Assembly (NCBI GenBank): GCA_016194585.1
Contig: JACQBG010000009.1
Location: 40,633 to 104,632, forward strand
Origin: Gemmatimonadota bacterium
Lineage (GTDB): Bacteria; Gemmatimonadota; Gemmatimonadetes; Gemmatimonadales; Gemmatimonadaceae
Length of the DNA: 64,000 nt
Direction: 5' to 3'
The notes beneath the pieces are model-generated. The model was not told where the DNA came from. It did not search any database and saw only the letters and a list, made by a program, of their open reading frames with translations. Positions within the stretch are counted from its first letter, which is position 1, and each line of letters opens with the position of its first letter. The translations under genes and the position numbers were made by a program. Shown one piece after another: positions 11,008 to 21,883 of the stretch.

Positions 11008-11400
11008 ATGTCGGGCAGTATGGCGTCGACGGCGACGGAAGACTTCGAGGTCTTCGCGTTCGAAGCCGGCGATCCCTTCGAAGGATTCGCGTCGACGGAG
11101 CGCGCCTGGCGGATGGCGCGGGTCGACGACGACAAGGACCCGGAAGACGAGCCGCTCGACGACGACCTCGATGACGACGAGGACGACGACGAGTTCGGCG
11201 ACGACGACCTCGACGAGGACGACGACCTCGGCGACGACGCGGACGACGCGGATGAGGACGACCTCGACGAGGACGAAGCCGACCTCGACGACGACGAGTT
11301 CGAGGACCTGGACGACGAGCTGATCGACCTCGATGACGAATACGACGCCACGGACGACGAGGACCGCCCGCACCCCGGGCACGAGCGCTTCACGGAATAG
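11008..11400 (+). CDS. Small, extremely Asp/Glu-rich protein
   Basis: 130 residues from ATG 11008, which has GGAG at 10995-10998. Residues about 45-120 are nearly pure Asp/Glu with a few Leu and Phe (DDDLDDDEDDDEFGDDDLDE and similar), so the protein is strongly acidic and probably disordered. The first 40 residues are ordinary (MSGSMASTATEDFEVFAFEA). Similar acidic proteins downstream of typA have been seen as hypothetical proteins; function is unknown. A DNA mimic, a ribosome or histone-like protein partner, or a metal buffer are only guesses. The gene end is shared with the next lipoprotein start by 68 bases. Confidence 0.6.
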   Translation: MSGSMASTATEDFEVFAFEAGDPFEGFASTERAWRMARVDDDKDPEDEPLDDDLDDDEDDDEFGDDDLDEDDDLGDDADDADEDDLDEDEADLDDDEFEDLDDELIDLDDEYDATDDEDRPHPGHERFTE

Positions 11401-11959
11401 CCGGGCGGCGCGCGCGGCGTGGCTCGCCGCGTTCCTCGCGCTCGGCTGTTCGAAGGTGGGGGGCATCGACGCGACCTCGGCCACGGTGAGCAACGACGAC
11501 GCCGTGTCGACGCTCAGTTACCTGTGGAACGGCACGCGCGAGGCGATCAGCGGGGCGAAGGAGAGCCCGAACGCGACGTTCACGATCCCGCTCAAGCTGA
11601 GCGGCGCCTGCTCCGGCGGCGGCACGCGCAACTACACCGGCACGCTCACCGGCACGGCGTCGAACGGCTCCGGCTCGGCGACGGTGAACATGACGGCGGC
11701 GCTGGCCAATTGCGGGTACGACCAGACGAGCAAGATCACGACGATCACGGCCGCGTCGGCGACGATCACGGGGACGATCGCGATCACGAACGACGCGTTC
11801 GGCGCGACGACGCTGACGCTGACGGCGCCGGTGGTGACGGTGAACGGGGTGGACTGCACTGGGGGGATCACCATGCAGTTGACGGCGTCGAGTCCGTTGG
11901 CGCAGCCCGTGGCGACGGGGACGATGTGCGGGCGGACGGGGGCAATACCGGTTCCGTAA
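11333..11959 (+). CDS. Putative lipoprotein of unknown function
   Basis: 208 residues. A long Arg/Thr-rich n-region precedes a hydrophobic stretch and lipobox LALGC at about residue 39, so it is probably lipidated. The mature part is rich in Thr, Ala and Ser with two pairs of Cys, predicted mainly beta, with no domain I recognise. The only usable start is ATG 11333, inside the acidic-protein gene in another frame. If the true start is a rarer codon nearer the signal helix, the overlap would shrink. Downstream lies the G-rich repeat and tRNA-Ile. Confidence 0.55.
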   Translation: MTNTTPRTTRTARTPGTSASRNSRAARAAWLAAFLALGCSKVGGIDATSATVSNDDAVSTLSYLWNGTREAISGAKESPNATFTIPLKLSGACSGGGTRNYTGTLTGTASNGSGSATVNMTAALANCGYDQTSKITTITAASATITGTIAITNDAFGATTLTLTAPVVTVNGVDCTGGITMQLTASSPLAQPVATGTMCGRTGAIPVP

Positions 11960-11961
11960 GA

Positions 11962-12030
11962 GGGGGAGGGGGAGGGAAAGGGGGAGGGGGAGGGAAAGGG
12001 GGAGGGGGAGGGAAAGGGGGAGGGGGAGGG
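11962..12030 (+). repeat. G-rich minisatellite, 18-bp unit, about 3.8 copies
   Basis: The unit GGGGGAGGGGGAGGGAAA starts at 11962, 11980, 11998 and 12016, the last copy being partial. The plus strand is all purine for the whole stretch, so it can form G-quadruplexes or a triplex. It starts three bases after the stop of the lipoprotein gene and ends about 20 bases before the tRNA-Ile promoter. Copy number is likely to vary between strains. Confidence 0.95.
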
Positions 12031-12049
12031 CGCCGGTCGATCGGTTTGA

Positions 12050-12078
12050 TTGACTGAGGGTCGTCGGGTGGTTTTATT
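12050..12078 (+). promoter_or_regulatory. Sigma-70-type promoter of tRNA-Ile
   Basis: TTGACT at 12050-12055 and TTTATT at 12073-12078 are separated by 17 bases. A start about 7 bases further would be near 12086, just before the mature tRNA 5' end at 12089. This A/T-rich patch stands out from the GC-rich surroundings. Confidence 0.6.
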
Positions 12079-12088
12079 TAGAGGCTCG

Positions 12089-12162
<74 letters not shown>

Positions 12163-12288
12163 CTTGCTGGTAAACCCTGGTAAACCATTGCCCCGTTGGC
12201 GCTTCACGCGCTGGCGGGGCCATGTGTTTGCTAGGCGACGCGGCCCGTGGTGTCAATTCGTGCGTCGATCGAGTCGGACACCTCGCGC

Positions 12289-12549
12289 CTACCGCCGGTA
12301 GACCTCACGGCGGTTGCCGACGCGCACGACGGTCACGATCAGTTCCGCATCGACGATCTCATACAGAATACGGTAGTCGCCCTGACGGATCCGGTACTTG
12401 TCGTCGCCGCTCAGTTTCTCGGCCCCCGCGGGACGCGGGTTCTCGGCGAGCGCTGCGATCCGCGTGACGATGCGCTGACGATCCTTGGTCGGCACGCGCT
12501 CCACTTCCTTCGCGGCCGACTTCGTCAGCAGGATGCTATAGCTTGCCAC
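12289..12549 (-). CDS. RelE/ParE-family toxin
   Basis: 86 residues from a GTG at 12549. It has the small RelE fold pattern: SILLTKSAAKEVERVP at the N-terminus, a central helix (KDRQRIVTRIAALAENP), then beta strands DKYRIRQGDYRILYEI and VTVVRVGNRREVYR. The RxGxYRxxY and GHRxxVY-like motifs are those of RelE-type mRNA interferases, although the distinction from ParE (gyrase poison) needs assay. It overlaps the upstream RHH antitoxin by 14 bases, the usual antitoxin-first arrangement. Confidence 0.9.
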   Translation of the reverse strand: MASYSILLTKSAAKEVERVPTKDRQRIVTRIAALAENPRPAGAEKLSGDDKYRIRQGDYRILYEIVDAELIVTVVRVGNRREVYRR

Positions 12550-12766
12550 GCTTCTTCAGATCGCGGACGACCGCCTCGAAGCTCACCCGAGGTTCCTTCG
12601 CGCGCTCACGGAAGGCTGTCAGGTCATCCGCGTCCTCGGCGAGGCTGCGCCGTACGGCGGCGTTCACGAGTTCGGACACGCTGGAGTCCGTCTCCGCGGA
12701 CTTGAGGCGCAAGGCACGGTGTATCGGCGCGTCGAAATAGACGGTCGCTCGTTTGGTCGGTGGCAT
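12536..12766 (-). CDS. Ribbon-helix-helix antitoxin
   Basis: 76 residues. The N-terminal half, RATVYFDAPIHRALRLKS then SVSELVNAAVRRSLAED, is a CopG-type ribbon-helix-helix DNA-binding domain. The C-terminal half is charged and should wrap around the toxin. Antitoxins of this type repress their own operon as dimers. The start at 12766 lies only 26 bases from the divergent propeller fragment, so the operator must be in that gap or inside the fragment. Confidence 0.88.
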   Translation of the reverse strand: MPPTKRATVYFDAPIHRALRLKSAETDSSVSELVNAAVRRSLAEDADDLTAFRERAKEPRVSFEAVVRDLKKRGKL

Positions 12767-12791
12767 GAGTGAAGGATGAAGATATGACGCT

Positions 12792-13709
12792 ATGACGTCA
12801 AGTCGTCATGGTCGTCCTGCCTCTCCCACCCAGGCGGCGTCGGCCGGGTCCGCCGATGGCCGCCGCCTCGCGTGGAACGTCCACCGGAGTGGACTGGTCG
12901 GCGACATCGCCATCAAGCAACTCGCCGTGATGCCGTTCGCCCTCACGCCGCTCACGTTCGATGGGGACAACTCCAACCCCGTCTGGACCGCGGACGGGCA
13001 GTCGATCTTGTACAGTGCGAACAGGGGAGACTACGCCGCTGGGACATGGCTCATCCGGCGTCGCGCCGATGGAACGGGCGTCACGGACACGCTCGCGCGC
13101 TCGGTGGGTGGCCGCGAGATCATGGAGGTCGAGCCCACGCGCGACACTGCGCAGTTCATCCTGCGCTTGCAGTCGGGAGGGCCGACGCGCGATCTCATGC
13201 TGCAGCGACTTGGTGACGGAACCTTCACTCCGCTGGTCGCGGATTCGACCTTCGCCGAGGTGTTTCCTGCCCTGTCGCCGGACGGGCGCTGGCTCGCGTA
13301 CGCGTCCAACGAGACCGGACACTTCGAGGTGTACGTGCGGCCGTTCCCCGACGTGAACGCGCGCCGCGTGCAGGTGTCGCAAGCCGGGGGAACGGAACCA
13401 CGCTGGGCGCACAGCGGGAAGGAACTGTTCTTCCGGAACGGCACGGGCGCGCTCGTCGCCGCGACGGTGGTGCCGGCTGCGACGTTCGCGCTCGGCGCGC
13501 AAACCGTGCTCTTCGATGGAGGTCAGTTCTACAGTGTCGGCAATCAGGAAGCGAGGTCGTACGACGTCGCGCCGGGCGACCAGCGGTTCGTGTTCATGCG
13601 CACGGTCGCGCCGGTGGGTCCGTCGGCCGCGACCCTCGATAAACTCGTCCAGGTGACGAACTGGGCGGCCGAGGTACAGAGGAAGCTCGCGGGGACGGCG
13701 CTCCGATAG
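12792..13709 (+). pseudogene. C-terminal fragment of a WD40-like (TolB-type) propeller, probably from a Ser/Thr kinase
   Basis: 305 codons, in which the propeller homology starts at about residue 28 (LAWNVHRSGLVGDIAIKQL). LSPDGRWLAYASNETGHFEV and YVRPFP are the typical last blades of the extracellular propeller carried by Gemmatimonadota serine/threonine kinases. The kinase domain, membrane helix and first blades that should precede it are missing; in their place is the toxin-antitoxin pair. The first 27 residues look like unrelated read-in sequence. I read it as the 3' remnant of a gene cut by insertion or deletion next to the tRNA. It could still be expressed as a short secreted propeller, but it has no signal peptide. 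Confidence 0.65.
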
Positions 13710-13782
13710 CTCGGCCGTGGCGTCCCTTCAGGCGCGCAACGTCATGGGCGAACGAGCCTGCATGTTCGTGGCCTCGCTCCCG

Positions 13783-14790
13783 CTATTGATGCGGATTCGA
13801 GCGACGATCCGTCCCTGAACGCCGCTCGTTCTTGCGGCGATCCTCCCCGCGACGCCGTTCGACGCCCTTCCAGTCCGCCTGCGGTTTGCGACGATCCGCC
13901 ACACGGCGATCCTTGCCCGACCGCCTCGTGCCAACGATCGCCGGCACGGGCAATCTCTTCGCATGGAGTTGCCGCTCGATGTCTGCACCGAGACGCGCGG
14001 TCTCGGCCGATGGCTGGCTGCCGAACTCGGCGAGAAGCGACTTCTGCAGACCGTGGAACGCCCGCATCGCACCGGCGAGATCGCGCACGCGCACCAACAG
14101 CCGGAGCAAGCGCTGCACTTCCGATTCACTGAACGGCGAAAGGGCCAGCGCGCGTTTGCCCCAGAATGCCGCTCCCTGCAGCTCGCTCCGTGCCTCGCAC
14201 TCCGCCGACAGGTCCCACGCGGCTTTGGCCGCTCGCCGGCTGAGGTGATGGCGCCGGGCGTCCAGCCATTCCTCGAAGGCGATCGTGCCTCCCCCATGGA
14301 ATCCGGGCAGCAACTCGCCTTCGTAGATGCCCAGTGCCTCCTCCTTGCGGTTCGCGTCGAGCAGTTCCTCGAACCGCAGCGCATCGCACATCACGGTCTC
14401 GGCCACGGCGACGCCATGCGCGCCGATGCTGAGGATGGCCTGGTCGCCGAGGCACGTGCGGAGGAATGAGAGCGCCTGCCGGAGCGAATTGCGCGCCCGC
14501 GCTGAATCCGACTCGGGCCAGAAGGTGCCGACGATCTGGTCGCGCGACACCGAACCGCCGCGCTGCGACATCAGCACGTAGATCAGAAGCGCCGCGCGTT
14601 TCGGCTGGCTGAGCAGCCGCGTGGCTTCGGCACTCCCCACCCCGACGAAACCGAGCCGGCCGAGCGTGACCACGGTCGGCGGGTTGATGCTGGCAGGTGG
14701 CGGTCGGATCAATCCGCGTCGGGTGCGGGAATGCAGGGACTCGGTGCGGCACGAGTCCGCACAACGATGAAATTCGCGCCGAGGAACCAT
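13783..14790 (-). CDS. BTAD-domain (SARP-like) transcriptional regulator with Arg-rich tail
   Basis: 335 residues from ATG 14790; a GTG at about residue 39 would begin nearer the folded part. An OmpR-type winged-helix region lies at about residues 40-145 (VTLGRLGFVGVG, SRDQIVGTFWPESDSARARNS), followed by the bacterial transcriptional activation domain of helical TPR-like repeats at about 150-285. Such proteins activate promoters, sometimes for kinase-propeller or secondary-metabolite genes. The C-terminus is unusual: about 50 residues of repeated RR motifs (GKDRRVADRRK, VERRRGEDRRKNERR). It is convergent with the propeller remnant and may once have been functionally tied to the lost kinase. 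Confidence 0.75.
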   Translation of the reverse strand: MVPRREFHRCADSCRTESLHSRTRRGLIRPPPASINPPTVVTLGRLGFVGVGSAEATRLLSQPKRAALLIYVLMSQRGGSVSRDQIVGTFWPESDSARARNSLRQALSFLRTCLGDQAILSIGAHGVAVAETVMCDALRFEELLDANRKEEALGIYEGELLPGFHGGGTIAFEEWLDARRHHLSRRAAKAAWDLSAECEARSELQGAAFWGKRALALSPFSESEVQRLLRLLVRVRDLAGAMRAFHGLQKSLLAEFGSQPSAETARLGADIERQLHAKRLPVPAIVGTRRSGKDRRVADRRKPQADWKGVERRRGEDRRKNERRSGTDRRSNPHQ

Positions 14791-15119
14791 GGGCCGCAAG
14801 CACTTGCGGGATGCGATTTGTCCCTACGTACGATTCCCTAACCGATCATCAGGTAACGGGTGGATAACGCTGGGCGTGTAAGCTCTCCTCTCGCCCGGAC
14901 GAGTAACCTCCGCCCCGGCGACGAGATCCGAGGTGCTCAATTCCAGACATCCATCGAGTGCGCTCGGTCGTACCCGCAGTTCGCCGTCGCAAAGCGACGT
15001 AGCTCGATGGCTGTGTGCAGGCTGCTCCCCCCGTTTTGGGTCCGATACGGTCCCAGGAGTCCGTAGATGAAGCGCCGCGGCATCGCGTCACCCACCCACA
15101 CTGCCGGAGACCTGGTACG
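14791..15119. other. Divergent intergenic region with a nested hairpin
   Basis: No gene is supported in these 329 bases between the BTAD regulator and the repeat lipoprotein, so promoters for both should lie here. One structure is visible: CCATCGAG at 14951-14958 pairs with CTCGATGG at 15003-15010, enclosing CGTCGC-AAA-GCGACG (14985-14999). It lies about 110 bases upstream of the lipoprotein start and could be a leader hairpin or a regulator site. No clear -35/-10 pair was found. Confidence 0.5.
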
Positions 15120-16859
15120 ATGAAAGTCCTGTCCTCGCTCGCGTCGATCGCGATGGTCGCGATCGCCGCCACAGCCTGTTCCCGCGACGCGCGAACGCCT
15201 GTCGCACCGGACGCGCCAAGTCTCGTCGCGACGCACAAGACGTCCAACGCGACATTCTCGCCGGTGATCTTCACGCGCACCACCGCGACTGGTGAACAAT
15301 TCGCACCCTACTCGGCGACCTTCACGCCCACGGCGACCGGCAACTACACGCTCGGCTTCAACCTCACGGCCGGCGGCCCCTCGGGTGACAACTCGATCTT
15401 CATCGACGCCGTGAATGTCACGAGCGATGCGTCGACCGTGTTCTCGGACGGCTTTGAGAACCCCGCCTTGTCGGCGAACACCGGCGTGTCGGCCAACGGA
15501 GGCTCGGCGACGTTCGGCGCGTGGGCGTTCACCAACTACGGCGGCATTCTCAACGGATCTCCGCCGCACTGGGGTCTGGCTGGGCCGGCGTCTCTCGGCG
15601 GAGGGTCCGGTGCGTTCACGCTCGCGTCCGCGGATGGAACGCATCAATACGCGTACCTCCAGGCCGTCGCCGGGACGTTGGGAGCGATGCAAGCCGTCAA
15701 CACGCTGCCTTTGGTCGCGGGCACGACCTACACGGTCTTCTTCTATCAGGCCTCCCGCTACGATTTCGGCGGCACGACCACGTACACGGTGACGCTCACG
15801 CCAGTACAGGCGCCCACGACGACCACGGTGGGCTTCGGCGCGGGTCCGTTCGTATACACGGGCTCGGCCTTCAGCGCAACGGCATCGGTGAGCGGCGGCG
15901 GCATCGGCGCGAGCGCGACCGTCGCCTACTCCGGCGACTGCACGAACGCCGGCAACACCTGTACCGCGACGGCCACGTACGCGGGCGACGCGACGCACGC
16001 TCCGAGCAGCGCGACGGCGAGCATCACCATCACCAAGGCGCCGACGACGACCACGGTGAGCTTCGGCGCGGGTCCGTTCGTCTACACGGGCTCGGCCTTC
16101 ACCGCGACGGCGACCGTCAGCCCGGCCGGCACGGCGGCGATCACGTACACCGGCGACTGCACGAATGCCGGCAGCACGTGCACGGCGACGGCCGCGTACG
16201 CCGGCGATGCGAATCACACGGGCAGCACCTCGGCGCCCACGACTATCACCATCGCCAAGGCGCCGAGTACGACCACGGTGAGCTTCGGCGCGGGTCCGTT
16301 CGTATACACGGGCTCGGCCTTCACCGCGACGGCGAGCGTGACGCCGAGTGGCACGGCGGCCATCAGCTACGCCGGCGACTGCGTGAACGGCGGGACGACC
16401 TGCACGGCGACGGCGACCTATGGTGGTGATGCCAACCACAACGGGAGCAGCGGCAGCGCCTCGATCACGATCACGTACGCGATCTGCGCCGCCAATGACG
16501 AGGATGGCGGCGAGCATCGCTACAACATCGAGGGGGGCAGCACCCTGGTGGCGCGGGTCCGCGTGTGCAACGCCGCGGGCAAGAGCATCGGTTCGCGCAC
16601 CATCGCCGTGAAGGCCGTCGGCGTGAGCCCCACGGGCTCGCTCCTCGCCTCGGCCAAGCGGAATCCGGGATACCTGTTCAGACTCGACGACGGCTCGTAC
16701 CAGTTCGAGTTGAGCACGAAGGGCTTCGGAAGCGGGAGCTATACGCTGGATTACACGGTCGGCAACGACCCGACGGTCCACCACTACGCGTTCAGCATCC
16801 GCACGTCGAAGGGCGAAGGCGACGGCAAGGACGGCAAGGACGGCAAGGACGGCATTTAG
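15120..16859 (+). CDS. Surface lipoprotein with three MBG-like beta repeats
   Basis: 579 residues from ATG 15120 (GGAGA about 10 bases upstream). Lipobox TACS at about residues 18-21 indicates lipidation. Residues about 50-215 form a beta-rich domain (DGFENPALSANTGVSANGG) resembling choice-of-anchor domains. Then come three copies of a roughly 75-residue MBG/Ig-like unit, each starting with TTTVSFGAGPFVYTGSAF or nearly so and holding a conserved Cys pair (GDCTNAGNTCTATATYAGDA). The C-terminal 120 residues are a separate beta domain ending in three GKD repeats. It looks like a secreted or surface adhesin-like protein; no ligand can be inferred. Confidence 0.7.
   Translation: MKVLSSLASIAMVAIAATACSRDARTPVAPDAPSLVATHKTSNATFSPVIFTRTTATGEQFAPYSATFTPTATGNYTLGFNLTAGGPSGDNSIFIDAVNVTSDASTVFSDGFENPALSANTGVSANGGSATFGAWAFTNYGGILNGSPPHWGLAGPASLGGGSGAFTLASADGTHQYAYLQAVAGTLGAMQAVNTLPLVAGTTYTVFFYQASRYDFGGTTTYTVTLTPVQAPTTTTVGFGAGPFVYTGSAFSATASVSGGGIGASATVAYSGDCTNAGNTCTATATYAGDATHAPSSATASITITKAPTTTTVSFGAGPFVYTGSAFTATATVSPAGTAAITYTGDCTNAGSTCTATAAYAGDANHTGSTSAPTTITIAKAPSTTTVSFGAGPFVYTGSAFTATASVTPSGTAAISYAGDCVNGGTTCTATATYGGDANHNGSSGSASITITYAICAANDEDGGEHRYNIEGGSTLVARVRVCNAAGKSIGSRTIAVKAVGVSPTGSLLASAKRNPGYLFRLDDGSYQFELSTKGFGSGSYTLDYTVGNDPTVHHYAFSIRTSKGEGDGKDGKDGKDGI
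15811..16479 (+). repeat. Three tandem in-gene DNA repeats, period about 222-228 bp
   Basis: Copies begin near 15811, 16039 and 16261. The first 65 bases of each are almost identical in DNA sequence (ACCACGGTGAGCTTCGGCGC and onward), while the later parts diverge. Near-identity at the DNA level argues for recent duplication or gene conversion, so the copy number may vary among strains. Confidence 0.85.
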
Positions 16860-16904
16860 CGAGTAGCGACTGCCGAGGCGTTCCAGCGCTGACGTGGATC
16901 GCAA

Positions 16905-16941
16905 GAGCGCCCCGCACCGACTTGTTCGGTGCGGGGCGCTC
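16905..16941 (+). terminator. GC-rich terminator hairpin after the repeat lipoprotein
   Basis: A 16-bp perfect stem, GAGCGCCCCGCACCGA pairing with TCGGTGCGGGGCGCTC, with a 5-base loop CTTGT. It starts 45 bases after the stop. No U-run follows, so termination may be weak or factor-assisted. Confidence 0.75.
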
Positions 16942-17100
16942 GGTCTTCGCGCCGTGCGTCCGGCGCGTGGGCCACGCATTCGGGGTTCGCGACGCCAAAT
17001 GACGTGGTCGCCGTCAGACCAAGACCGCGACTTGCGACATCCACGCCACCGAGCCATGGTTTCATGCTCCGACGGTGGATCGCTCTCACAGCACACGCCT

Positions 17101-18183
17101 ATGACCTACACCGCTGCCCGCATCGCCGAACACCTCGAAGGCGAGGTCGTCGGCGACGGTAACGTCGCCCTCACCGGCTTCAGTTCCGCCGACCGGGCGG
17201 GTCCCGGCGACCTGATCTTCGCGGAGAAGGACACCCACTTCGCCGCCGCCGATGCGAGCGCGGCATCCGCCGTGCTCGTGTCCGGTCCGTACTCCTCGAC
17301 CACCAAAGTCGTCATTCGCGTGCGGAACGCCCGCGTGGCCGCGGCCCGCGTGCTGCCGCTCTTCTTCCCCCCGCAGGAGTTCGCGCCCGGCATCCACCCG
17401 AGCGCGAGCGTCGCCCCATCCGCCGACGTGCACGTCTCGGCGCACGTGGGCCCCGGCTGCGTGGTCGGTGAAGGGGTCACCATCGGCGCCCGAACGGCGC
17501 TGCTTGGCGGGAACCACGTCGGTCGCGATTGCCAGATCGGCGACGACGTGCGGCTCTTCCCGAACGTCGTGCTGTACCATGACGTGCGGATCGGACACCG
17601 CGTCGTGATCCACGCCGGCACCGTCGTCGGGTCGGACGGCTACGGCTACGTCTTCGACCAGGGGCGCCACCGCAAGGTGCTGCAGATCGGCAGCGTGCGC
17701 GTCGAGGACGACGTGGAGATCGGGGCGAACTCCGCGATCGACCGCGCGGCGCTGGGCTGCACGGTGATCGGCGCCGGCACGAAGATCGACAACCTCGTGC
17801 ATGTCGCCCACAACGTCGAGTTCGGGAAGCACTGCCTCATCATGGGCCAGTGCGGCTTCGCCGGCAGCACGACGTTCGGCGACTACTGCGTGATCGCGTC
17901 CCAGTCGGGCGTCGCGGGGCACCTCACCATCGGGAGTCAGGTCACCATCGGCGGGAAGTCGGGAGTCACCCGCGACGTCCCGGACAAGCAGACCGTGCTC
18001 GGCTATCCCGCGGTGCCCGACAAGCAGGCCAAGCGGCAATGGATCGGCGTGCAACAGCTGCCGGAGCTCATCGTGCGGATGCGCGAACTCGAGCGGCAGG
18101 TCGCTGAGCTCACGGCCAGCCGCGCGTCCGTGCCCGTGAGTGCGCCAAGTGACACGGCGGTCGCTGGCGAGGTGGCGAACTGA
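17101..18183 (+). CDS. lpxD: UDP-3-O-acylglucosamine N-acyltransferase LpxD
   Basis: 360 residues. An N-terminal uridine-binding domain (residues 1-100, [19 protein letters not shown]) is followed by a left-handed beta-helix of hexapeptide repeats (about 105-310), with the catalytic-region motif [20 protein letters not shown] around His240, and a C-terminal coiled helix. It adds the second 3-hydroxyacyl chain in lipid A synthesis at the inner membrane. It supports an LPS-bearing outer membrane. It is not with fabZ/lpxA here and stands alone, so it may be a second copy. Confidence 0.9.
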   Translation: MTYTAARIAEHLEGEVVGDGNVALTGFSSADRAGPGDLIFAEKDTHFAAADASAASAVLVSGPYSSTTKVVIRVRNARVAAARVLPLFFPPQEFAPGIHPSASVAPSADVHVSAHVGPGCVVGEGVTIGARTALLGGNHVGRDCQIGDDVRLFPNVVLYHDVRIGHRVVIHAGTVVGSDGYGYVFDQGRHRKVLQIGSVRVEDDVEIGANSAIDRAALGCTVIGAGTKIDNLVHVAHNVEFGKHCLIMGQCGFAGSTTFGDYCVIASQSGVAGHLTIGSQVTIGGKSGVTRDVPDKQTVLGYPAVPDKQAKRQWIGVQQLPELIVRMRELERQVAELTASRASVPVSAPSDTAVAGEVAN

Positions 18184-18212
18184 GGACTCTCAGCTCGCCC
18201 CTCGCGCCGGAC

Positions 18213-20731
<2,519 letters not shown>

Positions 20732-21883
20732 GTGACCACGGCGCACGCCAGCGCGCAGGCCGAGATCCGTCGCGACGGCGAGGGGTTCGTCGCCGTGGTC
20801 TCGGGTGACTGGAATCTGGAGCGGGCGGCGCCACACTTCGCCGCCCTGATGGAAGCGGCGCTGGCGAGCGCGCCGCCCAGTGCGTCCGACGCGCGCGCCG
20901 TCACCGTCGATGCCAGCGCACTCGGCGCGTGGGACAGCAGTCTCCTGATCTTCCTGCGGCAAGCGCAGGATTACTGTGACGCGCATGCGCTCCGGTTCGC
21001 GACGGACGGCCTCCCCGAACGCATCGCGAGTCTGCTCGCGCTCGCTCATGTGGTGCCTGAGCGGGTCGCGGAGCGCGACGAGCCGCGCCCGTCGCCGATC
21101 GCGCGGTTCGGGCTCGCCGGCCTCGCCACCTGGGATGTGGCCACGGACGCGCTCTCCTTCGCCGGCGAGGTGGCGCTACGTGGCGCCCTGTTGCTCCGCG
21201 GGCGCGTGCGCATGCGGTGGCGCGAGTTCTGGGTCGTCGTGCAGGCGAACGCGTCGGGGGCGCTTCCCATCGTGACGCTGATCGCGCTGCTCGTCGGCGT
21301 GATCATCGCGTTCCTCGGTGTCGTCGTGCTCAAGCGTTTCGGCGCGGGCTACTACGTCTCGTACCTCGTCGGGTTCGGGATGCTCCGGGAGATGGGCGCG
21401 CTCATGACCGGCATCATCATGGCGGGCCGCACCGGCGCCGGGTTCGCCGCCGAGCTGGGCAGCATGAAGATCACCGAGGAGATCGACGCGCTCACGACGC
21501 TCGGGATCTCCCCCGTCGATCATCTCGTGCTGCCGCGCGTGCTCGGCCTCTTCGTGATGATGCCGCTCCTCGTGCTCTACGCCGATCTCGTGGGCATCGC
21601 CGGCGGCATGGCCGTCGCCGTGGGGATGCTCGACCTCACGGCGCGGCAGTTCGTGAACGGGATGCTCACGGCCGTCGAGCTCTCCGACACGCTGCTCGGC
21701 CTGTTCAAGGCGACGGTCTACGGCCTGATCATCGGCATGGCGGGCACCATGAAGGGCTTGCGGACCGGATCCGATGCCGGCGCGGTGGGTCGTTCCGCGA
21801 CGTCGGCCGTCGTCGTCGGCATCACGTTCATCATCCTCTCGAACGCCGTGATCGACTGGCTCGCGGCCCTCCTGCAGCTATGA
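20732..21883 (+). CDS. mlaE: MlaE-family lipid-transport permease with N-terminal STAS (MlaB-like) domain
   Basis: 383 residues from GTG 20732 (GGAG close upstream). Residues 1-100 form a STAS domain (VAVVSGDWNLERAA, VTVDASALGAWDSSLLIFLR), equivalent to the separate MlaB of E. coli. Residues 125-380 are the MlaE permease with five membrane helices and the signature MREMGALMTGIIMAGRTGAGFAAELGSM. It forms the membrane core of a retrograde phospholipid transporter between outer and inner membranes. Stop and next start overlap (ATGA). Earlier in-frame starts exist, so the N-terminus is uncertain by up to 95 residues. Confidence 0.88.
   Translation: MTTAHASAQAEIRRDGEGFVAVVSGDWNLERAAPHFAALMEAALASAPPSASDARAVTVDASALGAWDSSLLIFLRQAQDYCDAHALRFATDGLPERIASLLALAHVVPERVAERDEPRPSPIARFGLAGLATWDVATDALSFAGEVALRGALLLRGRVRMRWREFWVVVQANASGALPIVTLIALLVGVIIAFLGVVVLKRFGAGYYVSYLVGFGMLREMGALMTGIIMAGRTGAGFAAELGSMKITEEIDALTTLGISPVDHLVLPRVLGLFVMMPLLVLYADLVGIAGGMAVAVGMLDLTARQFVNGMLTAVELSDTLLGLFKATVYGLIIGMAGTMKGLRTGSDAGAVGRSATSAVVVGITFIILSNAVIDWLAALLQL

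Noticed and set aside
12163..12288. An attachment site or integrase scar beside tRNA-Ile
   Set aside because: I found no direct repeat of the tRNA 3' end downstream and no integrase gene, so only the gene order hints at insertion.
15811..16479. A CRISPR-like regular repeat
   Set aside because: The repeats are over 200 bases, in frame, and encode MBG-like domains; there are no short spacers and no cas genes.
16994..17100. An upstream extension of lpxD to about 16894
   Set aside because: The frame is open, but the terminator hairpin at 16905-16941 lies inside it and the LpxD N-terminus begins at 17101.
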